The notes: generated from the letters alone by a model not told the origin. A stretch of 64,000 nucleotides of DNA from Faecalibacterium sp. I3-3-89 (GCF_023347275.1 NZ_CP094468.1:992001-1056000), one strand, 5' to 3'. Counted from the first letter of the stretch, positions 43,765 to 53,146 are shown. Program-made: numbers and translations.

Positions 43765-44535
43765 ATGGATAAGGCAAAGCGCAAGGCTATCATTGCTGGC
43801 AACTGGAAGATGAACAAGACCGCCTCCGAGGCTGCTGTTCTGGTGGACGAGCTGATCCCCGCCGTCAAGGACGCATCCTGCGAGGTCGTCATCTGCACTC
43901 CCTACACCGATCTGGTCACGGCTGTGGCAAAGACCAAGGGCACCAACATCCATGTTGGCGCTGAAAACGTCCACTTCGAGAAGTCCGGTGCCTTCACCGG
44001 CGAGATCAGCGCAGATATGCTGGTGGATCTGGGCGTCGAGTACGTCATCGTCGGCCACTCCGAGCGCCGCCAGTACTTCGCCGAGACCGACCAGACCGTC
44101 AACAAGCGCGCTCTGGCCGCTCTGAACGCCGGCCTGAAGGTCATCATCTGCGTGGGCGAGAGCCTGCAGCAGCGCGAGGAGGGCGTCACCGAGGAGCTGG
44201 TCCGGATGCAGACCAAAATCGCCCTGCGTGATGTCACTGCCGAGCAAATGGCAAATGTCGTCATCGCCTATGAGCCGATCTGGGCCATCGGCACCGGCAA
44301 GACCGCCACCGCCGAGCAGGCCGAGGAGGTCTGCGCTCAGATCCGCAAGGTCATCGGCGAGGTCTACGGCGAGGCTGTGGCCGAGGCTACCACGGTCCAG
44401 TACGGCGGCAGCATGAACGCCAAGAACTGCGAGGAGCTGCTGAGCAAGAAGGACGTGGACGGCGGCCTCATCGGCGGCGCATCCCTGAAGGCTCCCGACT
44501 TTGCTGTCATCGTTAACGCCGCCTCCAAGGGCTGA
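43765..44535 (+). CDS. tpiA: Triosephosphate isomerase
   Basis: 256 residues. [15 protein letters not shown] (Asn, Lys), [14 protein letters not shown] (His), the catalytic Glu in [19 protein letters not shown] and [28 protein letters not shown] (adjoining stretches). Interconverts the triose phosphates. Ribosome binding site TAAGGAGAA. Probably read through from pgk, since no promoter was seen in the 84 bp between. Confidence 0.98.
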   Translation: MDKAKRKAIIAGNWKMNKTASEAAVLVDELIPAVKDASCEVVICTPYTDLVTAVAKTKGTNIHVGAENVHFEKSGAFTGEISADMLVDLGVEYVIVGHSERRQYFAETDQTVNKRALAALNAGLKVIICVGESLQQREEGVTEELVRMQTKIALRDVTAEQMANVVIAYEPIWAIGTGKTATAEQAEEVCAQIRKVIGEVYGEAVAEATTVQYGGSMNAKNCEELLSKKDVDGGLIGGASLKAPDFAVIVNAASKG

Positions 44536-44567
44536 GCGTAAGCGCTGACGGAAAAAACACTTTCTCT

Positions 44568-44612
44568 GCGCCCGGCTGCGCCGCATTTCCGGCATCGAGC
44601 CGGGCGCTGTTT
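44568..44612 (+). terminator. Hairpin between tpiA and gpmI
   Basis: GCGCCCGGCT (44568-44577) pairs with AGCCGGGCGC (44598-44607), followed by TGTTTGTT. A weak terminator or mRNA-stabilising stem. Confidence 0.55.
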
Positions 44613-44640
44613 GTTGAACTTTCAAAGGAGACTCATTTTT

Positions 44641-46167
44641 ATGTCCAAGAAACCTGTTCTGCTCTGTATCATGGATGGCTTTGGCTGGACCCCCAACGAG
44701 ACCTACGGCAACGCCGTGGCCGCAGCCAACAAGCCCTTCATCGATTCCCTGATGGCAAAATACCCCATGACCACCATTGACGCCTCCGGCATGGCAGTCG
44801 GTCTGCCCGACGGTCAGATGGGCAACTCTGAGGTGGGCCATACCAACATGGGCGCTGGCCGCATCGTCTACCAGCAGCTGACCCTTATCACCAAGTCCAT
44901 CCGCGACGGCGAGATGCTCAAGAACCCCGTCCTCGTCAAGAACATGAAGGCCGCCATCGACGCGGGCAAGGCCATCCACCTGATGGGTCTGGTGGGCACC
45001 GGCGGCGTCCACAGCCACGCAGACCACTGGTTCGGCGTACTGGAGATGGCAAAGCATATGGGAGCGAAGGAGGTCTACCTCCACTGCATCACCGATGGCC
45101 GTGACACCGACCCCCACTCCGGCAAGGGCTTCCTCGCCGATCTGCAGGCCAAGCTGGACGAGCTGGGCATCGGCAAGATCGCCAGCGTCTCCGGCCGCTA
45201 CTACGCAATGGACCGCGACAACAACTGGGACCGCGAGGAGAAGGCCTACGCGGCCTTCGTCTACGGCGAGGGCAACCACGCCGCCAACGCGCAGGAGGCC
45301 ATTGAGGCATCCTACGCCGACGATAAGACCGACGAGTTCGTTCTGCCCTGCGTCACCTGTGAGGGTGGCCGCGTGCAGGACGGCGACACCGTCATCTTCA
45401 TGAACTTCCGCCCCGACCGTGCCCGTCAGATGACCCGTATCTTCTGCGACGACGCCTTCACCGGCTTCGAGCGCCGCGGCGGCCGCAAGCAGGTCAATTA
45501 CGTCTGCATGGCAGAGTATGACGCCACCATGCCCAACTGTGAGGTCGCATATCCTCCCGTCGAGCTGAAGAATGTTCTGGGCCAGTACCTGTCCGAGAAC
45601 GGCAAGACCCAGCTGCGCATCGCCGAGACCGAGAAGTACGCTCACGTCACCTTCTTCTTCAACGGCGGCGTTGAGGCTCCCTACGAGGGCGAGGACCGCT
45701 GCGTCATCCCCAGCCCGAAGGTGGCCACCTATGACCTGAAGCCTGAGATGAGCGCCCCCGAGGTGGCCGACGAGTGCGTCAAGCGCATCGAGAGCGGCAA
45801 GTATGACGTGGTCATCCTGAACTTCGCCAACTGCGATATGGTCGGCCACACCGGCGTCTTTGAAGCAGCAGTCAAGGCCGTCGAGGCTGTGGACGCTGCC
45901 GTTGAGAAGGTCGTCACCGCTGTGCTGAACGCTGGCGGCTGCGCCTTCCTGACCGCTGACCACGGCAACGCCGAAAAGATGAAGAACCCGGATGGCACCC
46001 CCTTCACCGCCCACACCACCAATGTCGTGCCCTTCGTGGCCATCGGCTGCGGCGACGTGAAGCTGCGCGAGGGCGGCTGTCTGGCCGACATCGCTCCCAC
46101 CATGCTGCCCTACATCGGCCTGCCCGTCCCGGCCGAGATGACCGGCAAGAGCATCATCGCCGAGTAA
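44641..46167 (+). CDS. gpmI: 2,3-bisphosphoglycerate-independent phosphoglycerate mutase
   Basis: 508 residues from ATG 44641 (AAAGGAGA upstream). Alkaline-phosphatase fold with two Mn ions: LLCIMDGFGW (Asp), the catalytic Ser in PDGQMGNSEVGHTNMGAGR, HCITDGRDTDPHSG, FRPDRARQMTR, NFANCDMVGHTG and LTADHGNAEKM. Converts 3- to 2-phosphoglycerate. It completes the gap/pgk/tpiA/gpmI set; only enolase is missing from lower glycolysis in this window. Confidence 0.98.
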   Translation: MSKKPVLLCIMDGFGWTPNETYGNAVAAANKPFIDSLMAKYPMTTIDASGMAVGLPDGQMGNSEVGHTNMGAGRIVYQQLTLITKSIRDGEMLKNPVLVKNMKAAIDAGKAIHLMGLVGTGGVHSHADHWFGVLEMAKHMGAKEVYLHCITDGRDTDPHSGKGFLADLQAKLDELGIGKIASVSGRYYAMDRDNNWDREEKAYAAFVYGEGNHAANAQEAIEASYADDKTDEFVLPCVTCEGGRVQDGDTVIFMNFRPDRARQMTRIFCDDAFTGFERRGGRKQVNYVCMAEYDATMPNCEVAYPPVELKNVLGQYLSENGKTQLRIAETEKYAHVTFFFNGGVEAPYEGEDRCVIPSPKVATYDLKPEMSAPEVADECVKRIESGKYDVVILNFANCDMVGHTGVFEAAVKAVEAVDAAVEKVVTAVLNAGGCAFLTADHGNAEKMKNPDGTPFTAHTTNVVPFVAIGCGDVKLREGGCLADIAPTMLPYIGLPVPAEMTGKSIIAE

Positions 46168-46189
46168 GCACTACCTGAAACAAAGCAAG

Positions 46190-46227
46190 CGCCCCGCAGT
46201 TCTGTTGCGAACTGCGGGGCGTTTTTT
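46190..46227. terminator. Terminator after gpmI
   Basis: CGCCCCGCAGTTC (46190-46202) pairs with GAACTGCGGGGCG (46209-46221) with T6. It may also serve the converging minus-strand gene. Confidence 0.9.
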
Positions 46228-46238
46228 GTACCGTGTGT

Positions 46239-46730
46239 TCAGCGCTCGACCCAGATGGACATCCGCGCGCTGGTGGTGATGTCACCGAGGAGGACGGTAT
46301 CCATCTTGATGCTGCAGGTGACGGCCAGCGCCTGATTGGAGTCGCTGCCAGTGAGCACCGAGGCAGGCAGGTTTTTGAGGGTCAGCACGGCAGTGCCGTT
46401 GGACAGCTCGCCGCTCAGGGTACCCTCATAGTTCACCTCGCCGATGCGGATGCCGGTGAGGGAACCGGTCACGTTCATGGAAGAGATCTGCTTGACTGGA
46501 AGCTCGAGGGTGAAGGTGCCGTTGGGCTGGCGGGTGAGAGTGGCTTCGCGGGCGGTGTCCACGGCGCTGTCGGCCATCGACTCCTTATCTCCGATTTCCC
46601 GCCAGAACCGGACGCCGACACTCATCTTGACGGCGGCGGCACTGGCGCTGACCGCCAGCGTCAGGAGGAGCAGCAGCGAGACAAGGACCGCCCCGGCGCG
46701 TCTGTTCAGATGCTTTAAAGAAATCATCAT
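46239..46730 (-). CDS. Small exported protein of unknown function
   Basis: 163 residues. Signal peptide at about 1-32 (RRAGAVLVSLLLLLTLAVSASA, then AAV). The mature part is beta-rich and Thr/Ser-rich (TFTLELPVKQISSMNVTGSLTGIRIGEV, LSGELSNGTAVLTLKNL). No cysteine-based motif, no sortase signal, no lipobox. It may be a small surface beta-sandwich (the pattern is loosely NEAT-like, but I cannot support that). Its own promoter and a 110 nt leader lie upstream on this strand. Confidence 0.6.
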   Translation of the reverse strand: MMISLKHLNRRAGAVLVSLLLLLTLAVSASAAAVKMSVGVRFWREIGDKESMADSAVDTAREATLTRQPNGTFTLELPVKQISSMNVTGSLTGIRIGEVNYEGTLSGELSNGTAVLTLKNLPASVLTGSDSNQALAVTCSIKMDTVLLGDITTSARMSIWVER

Positions 46731-46747
46731 AGCAAAGATCGACCTTT

Positions 46748-46767
46748 CCAGCCGCAGGTGCGGCTCT
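46748..46767 (-). other. Hairpin in the leader of the exported protein gene
   Basis: AGCCGCA-gg/cc-TGCGGCT, a perfect 7-bp stem about 20 nt before the start codon, next to the GGAAAGG ribosome binding site, which it could partly hide. Confidence 0.4.
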
Positions 46768-46844
46768 ATTCGTGCGTTCTGTGCAGAGCGGGCATTTGCT
46801 TCCTGCTGCGCAGCCAGAACGAACGAGAAGGATTTATCACCGCA

Positions 46845-46873
46845 AAAATAACATATTCAGAAGAAAAAGTCAA
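46845..46873 (-). promoter_or_regulatory. Promoter of the small exported protein gene
   Basis: On the minus strand TTGACT (46873-46868) and TATTTT (46850-46845), 17 bp apart. Confidence 0.7.
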
Positions 46874-46955
46874 TCTGCCTTGTCATAGTTTCACAAAACC
46901 GTTTCACATTGGACATATTTTATGTAGCAAAAACCGCAGATGCGGCCGAAGGCGC

Positions 46956-46988
46956 AAAAAAGCCGCCTCCCGGCGTGCGGGAGGCGGC
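46956..46988 (-). terminator. Terminator after the hydrogenase gene
   Basis: On the minus strand GCCGCCTCCC...GGGAGGCGGC followed by T6 (46961-46956). Confidence 0.88.
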
Positions 46989-47003
46989 AGAGGTCAGGGA
47001 AGA

Positions 47004-48557
47004 TCAGACCTCAAAGTCGGGGTCGTCCTTCAGCACATGGATGCTGGTCATAAAGGCGCTCTGCTCAGGATCCTGGAACGGAGCCTCCTTGACATACTTG
47101 TTCAGTGCGATGGCAGTGCGGGCGGGGTCGGCGATGGTGCCTGCGCCGCCGATGCAGCCGCCGGGACAGCCCATGCCCTCCAGCAGGTAGCCGTTGTACT
47201 TGCCGGCCTTAGCCAGCATCAGCAGCTTCTTGCACTCGGCGAGGCCCTGTGCAGACGCGATCTTGACGTCCATATCGGGGTTCCACTCCTTGATCTTATC
47301 GGCGACAGCCTTGGCGACGCCGCCGGACTGTGCGAAGCCGCGGCCTGCGCCGGAAGCATGCACCAGATCGATCTCATCGGGATCGACCTCGAGATTGGCC
47401 ACATCGATGTCCTTGGCCTCGATGATGCCGGCCAGCTCCTCGAAGGTCAGCACGAAGTCCACATCAGAGCGGACGGTGCGGCGGGAAGCCTCCAGCTTCT
47501 TGGCAGCGCAGGGTCCGATGAAGCACATACGGGCCTCGGGGTCGGCCTGCTTCATCATGCGGGCAGTGAAGACCATGGGGGTCATGGTCATGGAGATGTT
47601 CTTGGCCAGATCCGGGAAAGCGGTCTTAGCCATCATGCTCCATGCCGGGCAGCAGGAGGTAGCCATGAAGTTCAGCTTGCCGGGCACCTCTTCGAGGAAG
47701 TCGTGGGCCTCGTCCACGGTGCACAGGTCAGCGCCGATGGCGACCTCGACGACGTCACAGAAGCCCAGAGCCTTCAGCGCAGCCTTGAGCTTGCCGGTAG
47801 AGGCCAGCGTCGGGAACTGGTTGATGAAGGCAGGGGCGACGAGGGCGTAGATGCGGTCGCCGCGGTTAAAGCCCTGAATGAGCTGGTAGATCTGGCCCTT
47901 GTCGGCGATGGCACCGAAGGGGCAGTTGACCAGACACTGGCCGCAGGACACGCACTTGCTGTAGTCGATCTCAGCGCGGCCCAGCTCGTCGGAGTGGATG
48001 GCACCCATGCCGCAGGCAGCGGCGCAGGGGCGCTCGGTCTTGACGATGGCGTTGTAGGGGCAGACAGTCACGCAGCGGCCGCACTTGATGCACTTGTCCT
48101 GATCGATGGTGGAGCGGCCGCTCTCCCAAGTGATGGCCTTCTTGGGGCAGACTTCCATACAGGGGTGAGCGAGGCAGCCCTGACACAGGTCGGAGACCTT
48201 GACCAGCTTCTCAGGGCAGCGGTTGCAGGCGAACTTGATGACATTCACCAGCGGGGGGTCGTAATACTTATCGGCGATGGAAGCGTCCTCCAGACCGGAG
48301 ACGACGCTGTTGTGCTCGTCCATACGGCGGGTGGGCAGGCCCATGGCCAGACGCACGCGCTCCTCAACGATGGCGCGCTCAAGGAAGATGTCCTTGCGGA
48401 GCTTGCCTTCCTCACCGGGGATGATGGTGTAAGGGATCTTGCGCATCAGGTGGTTTGCCTGCTCGCCCTTGACGTTGGCATAGGCCATCCGTGCGACCTC
48501 GGTGAACACCTGGCGGCGGATCTGGATGACCGTCGTATTGATTCCTCTGAAACTCAT
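47004..48557 (-). CDS. [FeFe] hydrogenase, group-B-like
   Basis: 517 residues. An N-terminal ~100 residue region comes first. Iron-sulfur ligands follow: CNRC/CQGC/C...CP (about 111-137), CIKCGRCVTVCP (156-167) and CVSCGQCLVNCP (202-212). The H-cluster domain has L1 TSCCPAW (300-306), L2 IGPCAAKKLE (347-356) and L3 EGMGCPGGCIGG (460-471). In well-studied group A enzymes L1 is TSCCPGW and L2 MPCxxK; the forms here match the less studied group B. It probably makes or uses H2 with ferredoxin. No maturation genes (hydEFG) or NADH subunits nearby. Ribosome binding site AAGGAGAG; a structured leader lies upstream. Confidence 0.88.
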   Translation of the reverse strand: MSFRGINTTVIQIRRQVFTEVARMAYANVKGEQANHLMRKIPYTIIPGEEGKLRKDIFLERAIVEERVRLAMGLPTRRMDEHNSVVSGLEDASIADKYYDPPLVNVIKFACNRCPEKLVKVSDLCQGCLAHPCMEVCPKKAITWESGRSTIDQDKCIKCGRCVTVCPYNAIVKTERPCAAACGMGAIHSDELGRAEIDYSKCVSCGQCLVNCPFGAIADKGQIYQLIQGFNRGDRIYALVAPAFINQFPTLASTGKLKAALKALGFCDVVEVAIGADLCTVDEAHDFLEEVPGKLNFMATSCCPAWSMMAKTAFPDLAKNISMTMTPMVFTARMMKQADPEARMCFIGPCAAKKLEASRRTVRSDVDFVLTFEELAGIIEAKDIDVANLEVDPDEIDLVHASGAGRGFAQSGGVAKAVADKIKEWNPDMDVKIASAQGLAECKKLLMLAKAGKYNGYLLEGMGCPGGCIGGAGTIADPARTAIALNKYVKEAPFQDPEQSAFMTSIHVLKDDPDFEV

Positions 48558-48670
48558 TCCAATCTCTCCTTGCTTTGAAACAACAGAACAAAAGGCCGCT
48601 GGTACGCGGCTTTATCCGGGACGGGTCGGTACTGGGCTGCTGCAAACAGCCCGATGCCCCGAATGATCCA
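48558..48670 (-). promoter_or_regulatory. Structured leader with attenuator-like terminator before the hydrogenase gene
   Basis: On the minus strand the ~110 nt leader has GGGCTG...CAGCCC (48652-48634) inside longer TCGG/CCGA and CGGG/CCCG pairings. A last hairpin GCCGC-GTACCA-GCGGC (48610-48595) is followed by CTTTTGTTCTGTT. The order (complex fold, then terminator, then ribosome binding site) is that of a riboswitch or protein-controlled attenuator. I do not recognise the class. Confidence 0.5.
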
Positions 48671-48675
48671 CTTTT

Positions 48676-48704
48676 ATTGTAGCATAAACCTTTCGGGATG
48701 AAAA
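48676..48704 (-). promoter_or_regulatory. Promoter of the hydrogenase gene
   Basis: On the minus strand TTTTCA (48704-48699), a weak -35, and TACAAT (48681-48676), 17 bp apart. About 100 bp of AT-rich DNA with no visible gene separates it from mtaB. Confidence 0.6.
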
Positions 48705-48803
48705 GGGGAAAGTCCAAAATTCGTTATGAAATTCACAACTGGTATATCTTGCACAAACGCGAATATTTGGATTTGTACAAAATAGCAAAGAAACGGCTAA
48801 GAC

Positions 48804-50099
48804 TCAGGCCAGCTCTGCCCGGACGCGCTCGCCATCGTAACGGCCCAGCCGGACATGGACGATCTCGCCGCTCTTGCGGCCCGGGGCCGACACCACGACG
48901 GGGATGTACAGCCGGGTGTAGCCGGTGAAGAGGGTGCCGGACAGGGGCGTTTCCAGCAGCACGTCGTCCTCGCTGCCCTCGTAGGCGGCCAGCACCTCGC
49001 GGCGGATATCCTCAGCGATGGCGTTCATCTCCCGGCTGCGGGCCTGCTTCTCCCGCTCGTGCACCTGATCGGGGAAGTCGTAGGCGGGGGTGCCGCTGCG
49101 GCGGGAGTAGGGGAAGACATGGACCTTCAAAAAGCCGATCTGCTTCAGGAAATCGCAGCTCTCCCGGAAGTCTGCCTCCGTCTCGCCGGGGAAGCCGCAG
49201 ATGCAGTCGGTGGTGAAGCTGACCGGACGCCCGCCATAGGCGGCACGGAGCTGGCTGACCACCTCGGCATACTGCTCAGCGGTGTAGACGCGGCGCATCC
49301 GGCGCAGCGTGGCACTGCAGCCGCTCTGCAGGCTCAGATGGTACTGGGGGCAGAGCTTGTCCACCGCAGCCAGCCGGGTGATGGACTCGGGCGTCAGCAT
49401 ATCGGGGTCGAGGCTGCCCAGACGGATCCGCTCGATGCCCTCCACCTCGGCGCACTTCTCCACCAGCTCTACGAGGTCGGTGCCGGTGTCGAGGCCGTAA
49501 CTGGGCAGGGAAATGGCGCTGAGCACCACCTCCCGGTAGCCGGAGGCGGCCAGCTGGCGCAGCTCGGCGAGGATGCTCTCCTCCGAGCGGCTGCGCACCG
49601 GGCCGCGGGCACGGGGGATGACGCAGTAGGCGCACTGGCGGTTGCAGCCGTCCTCAACCTTAATGAAGGCGCGGGTGTGGGTCTCGAACCGCTCCACCGG
49701 CAGCTCCTCGAACTGCTCGCCCTTGGCGTGGGGGGCGATGGCGACGATGCGCTCGTGGCCGTCCAGCAGCTTGAGCACATTGTCGAGGATGGCTTTCCGG
49801 TCGCCGTTGCCGCAGACGAGGTCAGCCTCCATGAACTGTGCCGCCTCCTCCGGGAAGGCCTGCGGATAGCAGCCGGTGAGGACCGTCACAGCGCCGGGGT
49901 TCTCGCGCTTGGCCCGGCGGAGCCACTTGCGGCTCTTCTGGTCGCCGAAGTTGGTGACGGTGCAGCTGTTGACGACGAAGACGTCGGCCTCTTCGCCCTC
50001 CGGCACGATGGTAAAACCGGCGGAGCGGAACATCTGCTCCAGTGCGCCGGTCTCGTTCAGATTGACCTTGCAGCCAAGGGTATAAAAACAAACTCGCAT
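48804..50099 (-). CDS. mtaB: tRNA (N6-threonylcarbamoyladenosine-C2) methylthiotransferase
   Basis: Radical-SAM enzyme turning t6A37 into ms2t6A. 431 residues from ATG 50099 (GGAAAGGA upstream); longer in-frame starts run into the divergent dacF region and are rejected. The N-terminal UPF0004 domain has cysteines in FYTLGCKVNLNE, VVNSCTVT and LTGCYPQ. The radical-SAM site is CNRQCAYCVIPRARG. A TRAM domain closes the protein (LFTGYTRLYIPVVV ... GEIVHVRLGRYDG). MtaB rather than MiaB or RimO, from GCKVN(L)NE and the motif CVIPxxRGxxRSR. Confidence 0.92.
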   Translation of the reverse strand: MRVCFYTLGCKVNLNETGALEQMFRSAGFTIVPEGEEADVFVVNSCTVTNFGDQKSRKWLRRAKRENPGAVTVLTGCYPQAFPEEAAQFMEADLVCGNGDRKAILDNVLKLLDGHERIVAIAPHAKGEQFEELPVERFETHTRAFIKVEDGCNRQCAYCVIPRARGPVRSRSEESILAELRQLAASGYREVVLSAISLPSYGLDTGTDLVELVEKCAEVEGIERIRLGSLDPDMLTPESITRLAAVDKLCPQYHLSLQSGCSATLRRMRRVYTAEQYAEVVSQLRAAYGGRPVSFTTDCICGFPGETEADFRESCDFLKQIGFLKVHVFPYSRRSGTPAYDFPDQVHEREKQARSREMNAIAEDIRREVLAAYEGSEDDVLLETPLSGTLFTGYTRLYIPVVVSAPGRKSGEIVHVRLGRYDGERVRAELA

Positions 50100-50115
50100 G
50101 GGGTGTCCTTTCCAG

Positions 50116-50157
50116 AACCTCTCCGGCATGGTCGGGCAGATGCGGGGCGGAGAGGCT
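50116..50157. repeat. Possible miniature family-B-like remnant
   Basis: AACCTCTCCG...CGGAGAGGCT, 42 bp, matching the outer ends of family B elements but without their inner hairpins. It lies in the mtaB leader. Confidence 0.3.
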
Positions 50158-50180
50158 ATTACCTTATAACAAACCATCCT

Positions 50181-50209
50181 ATTATAGCAGATTTTTCCCG
50201 GAGAGAAAA
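50181..50209 (-). promoter_or_regulatory. Promoter of mtaB
   Basis: On the minus strand TTTTCT (50209-50204), weak, and TATAAT (50186-50181), 17 bp apart. Confidence 0.65.
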
Positions 50210-50274
50210 GGGCATTCCGCCTTCTTTTTTTGCATAGAATGCAATCAGACAGACATTGCGGGGAGGGACAAGGG

Positions 50275-51531
50275 ATGGAACGAAAGAATTTTGCGGCGCT
50301 CTGTGCCGCCGTGCTCTGCTTCTGGCTGTTTGCACTGGCCCTTGGCACAGCGGAGGGGGTGGGCCTGCGGGCCGTCATGCACCCGGAGGAGAGGGCCGTC
50401 AGCGCCGATGCAGGGGAGGCGGCAGAGGGGACGGCTCTCCCGGCGGCGGCTGCCGCGCCCCAGCTCTCGCTCAACTGCCGCGCCGCCATCCTCATCGAGC
50501 AGGGCAGCGGCCGAGTGCTCTACGAGAAGAACGCCGACGAGCGGGTGCCCATCGCCTCCATCACCAAGGTCATGACCCTGCTCCTCACCTTCGAGGCCGT
50601 CCACGACGGGCGGCTGACGATGGAGACGCCGGTGCCGGTCAGTGAGCACGCCTACCATATGGGCGGCAGTCAAATCTGGCTCGAGCCGGGGGAGCATTTT
50701 ACGCTGGACGAGATGATAAAGGCCATCTGCGTCTCCTCCGCCAACGACGCGGCCGTGGCTGTGGCCGAGCTGGTGGGCGGCAGTGAACCGGCCTTCGTGG
50801 AGCAGATGAACGCCCGCGCCGCTGCGCTGGGGATGGAGCAGACCACCTTCCGCAATGCCTGCGGACTGGACGCCGAGGGCCATCTTTCCACCGCCCGGGA
50901 CGTGGCCGTCATGAGCCGCACCATCCTGAACACCTGCCCCGAGGTGCTGCATTATACCGGTATCTGGACGGATACCCTCCGGGGCGGGCAGACCCAGCTC
51001 GTCAACACCAACAAGCTCCTCCGCCGGTACGAGGGCATCACCGGCCTCAAGACCGGCACCACCGGCGGAGCGGGCATCTGCATCTCAGCCAGTGCCACCC
51101 GGAACGGACTTTCCCTCATCGCGGTCATCTTGGGAGCACCGTCCAGTGCCGACCGCTTCGACGCCGCCACGACACTGCTGGACTACGGTTTCGGGGCCTA
51201 TGAGGCCGCACCCCTGCCGAAGCTCGAGGTTCAGCCGCTCCAAATCGCGGTCAAGGGAAGCGCAGCGGGCAGCGTCCCGCTGGATTACACGGCCCTGCCC
51301 GGGACGGTGCTGGTGGAGAAGGGGACGGCCTCCGCCCTCCACACCGAGCTGACCCTGCCGCAGGAGCTGGAAGCCCCGGTGGAGCAAGGGCAGACGGTGG
51401 GCAAAGCTGCTGTTTATCAGGGCGAAAGCCTTTTGGAGGAGTATGAGGTGCGTGCTGCCGCCGATGCACCCAGAATGACCGTCCGGGATGCCATCGGGCT
51501 GCTGTGGCAGAGCCTCGTCGGCGCGTCCTGA
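50275..51531 (+). CDS. D-alanyl-D-alanine carboxypeptidase (DacF/PBP5 type, family S11)
   Basis: 418 residues from ATG 50275 (GGGGAGGGA 6 nt upstream). Signal or anchor segment about 5-27. Trims the terminal D-Ala from peptidoglycan stems outside the membrane. All three catalytic motifs are seen: SITK (SxxK), SAN (SxN) in VSSANDAAVAVAE, and KTGTTGGAG. The C-terminal ~100 residues form the PBP5_C beta domain. A C-terminal amphipathic end (VRDAIGLLWQSLVGAS) may bind the membrane. Confidence 0.93.
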   Translation: MERKNFAALCAAVLCFWLFALALGTAEGVGLRAVMHPEERAVSADAGEAAEGTALPAAAAAPQLSLNCRAAILIEQGSGRVLYEKNADERVPIASITKVMTLLLTFEAVHDGRLTMETPVPVSEHAYHMGGSQIWLEPGEHFTLDEMIKAICVSSANDAAVAVAELVGGSEPAFVEQMNARAAALGMEQTTFRNACGLDAEGHLSTARDVAVMSRTILNTCPEVLHYTGIWTDTLRGGQTQLVNTNKLLRRYEGITGLKTGTTGGAGICISASATRNGLSLIAVILGAPSSADRFDAATTLLDYGFGAYEAAPLPKLEVQPLQIAVKGSAAGSVPLDYTALPGTVLVEKGTASALHTELTLPQELEAPVEQGQTVGKAAVYQGESLLEEYEVRAAADAPRMTVRDAIGLLWQSLVGAS

Positions 51532-51660
51532 CCGAAAACGGCGCACTACCGGCCAAAAACGGTTAGCGCAGGCAAAGAACGGCTTGGACGTTTGTATAAA
51601 AGATGTAAGAGCTGACAAAACAACACTATTAAAATTGTATGAAAAGCGAGGATTTTGGCC

Positions 51661-51689
51661 TTGACTTTGCCCGGCGGGAACGGTACACT
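51661..51689 (+). promoter_or_regulatory. Promoter of pgi
   Basis: TTGACT (51661-51666) and TACACT (51684-51689), 17 bp apart. The 130 bp before it hold nothing else that I can see. Confidence 0.8.
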
Positions 51690-51751
51690 TATACCAAGAC
51701 AAACCCTCGCCGGGCAGAGTGCCCGTAAAATGTTTTGGAGGTTTTGATAGA

Positions 51752-53083
51752 ATGAGTCTCGCTCTGAATACGAAGCACCTCTCCAGCTTTATCAAGGAAG
51801 AGGAATACAAGGCCATCTACCCGCAGGTGGAGGCCGCACACAAGACGCTGGAAGCCAAGAACGGCCCCGGCAGCGACTTTTTGGGCTGGATGTATCTGCC
51901 CCGCGATTACGATAAGGAAGAGTTCGCCCGCATCAAGGCCGCAGCAGCCAAGATCCGCGAGGACTCCGACGTTCTGGTGGTGGCCGGCATCGGCGGCAGC
52001 TATCTGGGCGCACGCGCCGTCATCGAGGCTGTCAAGGGTATGTACCACAACGAGCTGGACAACGGCCTGAAGATCTACTTCTGCGGCAACAGCATCAGCC
52101 CCACCTATCTGAATGACATCATCGCGCTGTGCAAGGGCAAGCGCTTCTCCATCAACGTTATCTCCAAGTCCGGCACCACCACCGAGACCTCTCTGGCCTT
52201 CCGCGTGCTGCGCAAGCTGCTGGAAGACGAGATGGGCGTGGAAGAGGCCAACAAGCGCATCTATGCCACCACCGACCGCGCTAAGGGCACCCTCAAGCAG
52301 CTGGCTGACGCACAGGGCTGGCCCACCTTCGTCGTCCCCGACGATGTCGGCGGCCGCTACTCCGTCCTTTCCGCTGTGGGCCTGCTGCCCATCGCCGCCG
52401 CTGGCATCAGCATCGACGAGGTGATGCAGGGCGCAGCCGACGCCATGGAGCGCTTCTCCGTCCTCAGCCCCGACAACGACGCTTACAAGTATGCTGCCAT
52501 CCGCAACATCCTGTACCGCAAGGGCAAGAGCATCGAGATCCTCGAGTGCTATGAGCCGAACTTCACCCTCATGAACGAGTGGTACAAGCAGCTGTTCGGT
52601 GAGAGCGAGGGCAAGGACAACAAGGGCCTGTTCCCCGCAAGCTGCATCTTCTCCACCGACCTGCACTCCATGGGCCAGTTCATTCAGGAAGGCGCCCGCA
52701 CCATGTTCGAGACCATCGTGGACGTCAGAAAGCCCGCACAGGATCTCTTCATCGAGAAGCTCGAGGGCAACTTCGACGGCCTGAACTTCCTCGCCGACCA
52801 GAACATGAGCGTGGTCAACCGCAAGGCCATGGAGGGCACCATCCTCGCCCACACCGACGGCGGCGTGCCCGAGGTGGTCATCGAGGTGGACGACCTGTCT
52901 GCTTATAATGTGGGCTACCTCATCTACTTCTTCTGGCGTGCCTGCGCCTGCAGCGGCTATCTGCTGAGCGTCAACCCCTTCAACCAGCCGGGCGTCGAGA
53001 GCTATAAGAAAAATATGTTCGCACTGCTGGGCAAGCCGGGCTACGAGAACCTGACCGCTGAGCTGGAAGCAAAGCTGAAGTAA
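51752..53083 (+). CDS. pgi: Glucose-6-phosphate isomerase
   Basis: 443 residues from ATG 51752 (TTGGAGGT upstream). The compact Firmicute type. SIS-fold motifs: [36 protein letters not shown] (phosphate loop), [16 protein letters not shown] (usually [16 protein letters not shown]), [14 protein letters not shown] and the catalytic Lys region [21 protein letters not shown] (adjoining stretches). Links glucose 6-phosphate and fructose 6-phosphate. Separated by 5.6 kb from the gap-gpmI set. Confidence 0.96.
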   Translation: MSLALNTKHLSSFIKEEEYKAIYPQVEAAHKTLEAKNGPGSDFLGWMYLPRDYDKEEFARIKAAAAKIREDSDVLVVAGIGGSYLGARAVIEAVKGMYHNELDNGLKIYFCGNSISPTYLNDIIALCKGKRFSINVISKSGTTTETSLAFRVLRKLLEDEMGVEEANKRIYATTDRAKGTLKQLADAQGWPTFVVPDDVGGRYSVLSAVGLLPIAAAGISIDEVMQGAADAMERFSVLSPDNDAYKYAAIRNILYRKGKSIEILECYEPNFTLMNEWYKQLFGESEGKDNKGLFPASCIFSTDLHSMGQFIQEGARTMFETIVDVRKPAQDLFIEKLEGNFDGLNFLADQNMSVVNRKAMEGTILAHTDGGVPEVVIEVDDLSAYNVGYLIYFFWRACACSGYLLSVNPFNQPGVESYKKNMFALLGKPGYENLTAELEAKLK

Positions 53084-53146
53084 CATCTGGCGGAACAAAA
53101 AATGATCTCCCGCCGCGAGGCGTGGAAAATACAGGAGGACAGAACT

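Noticed and set aside
50100..50495. N-terminal extension of mtaB
   Set aside because: The extension runs through the divergent dacF start and promoter region; ATG 50099 has a good ribosome binding site and the correct family N-terminus.
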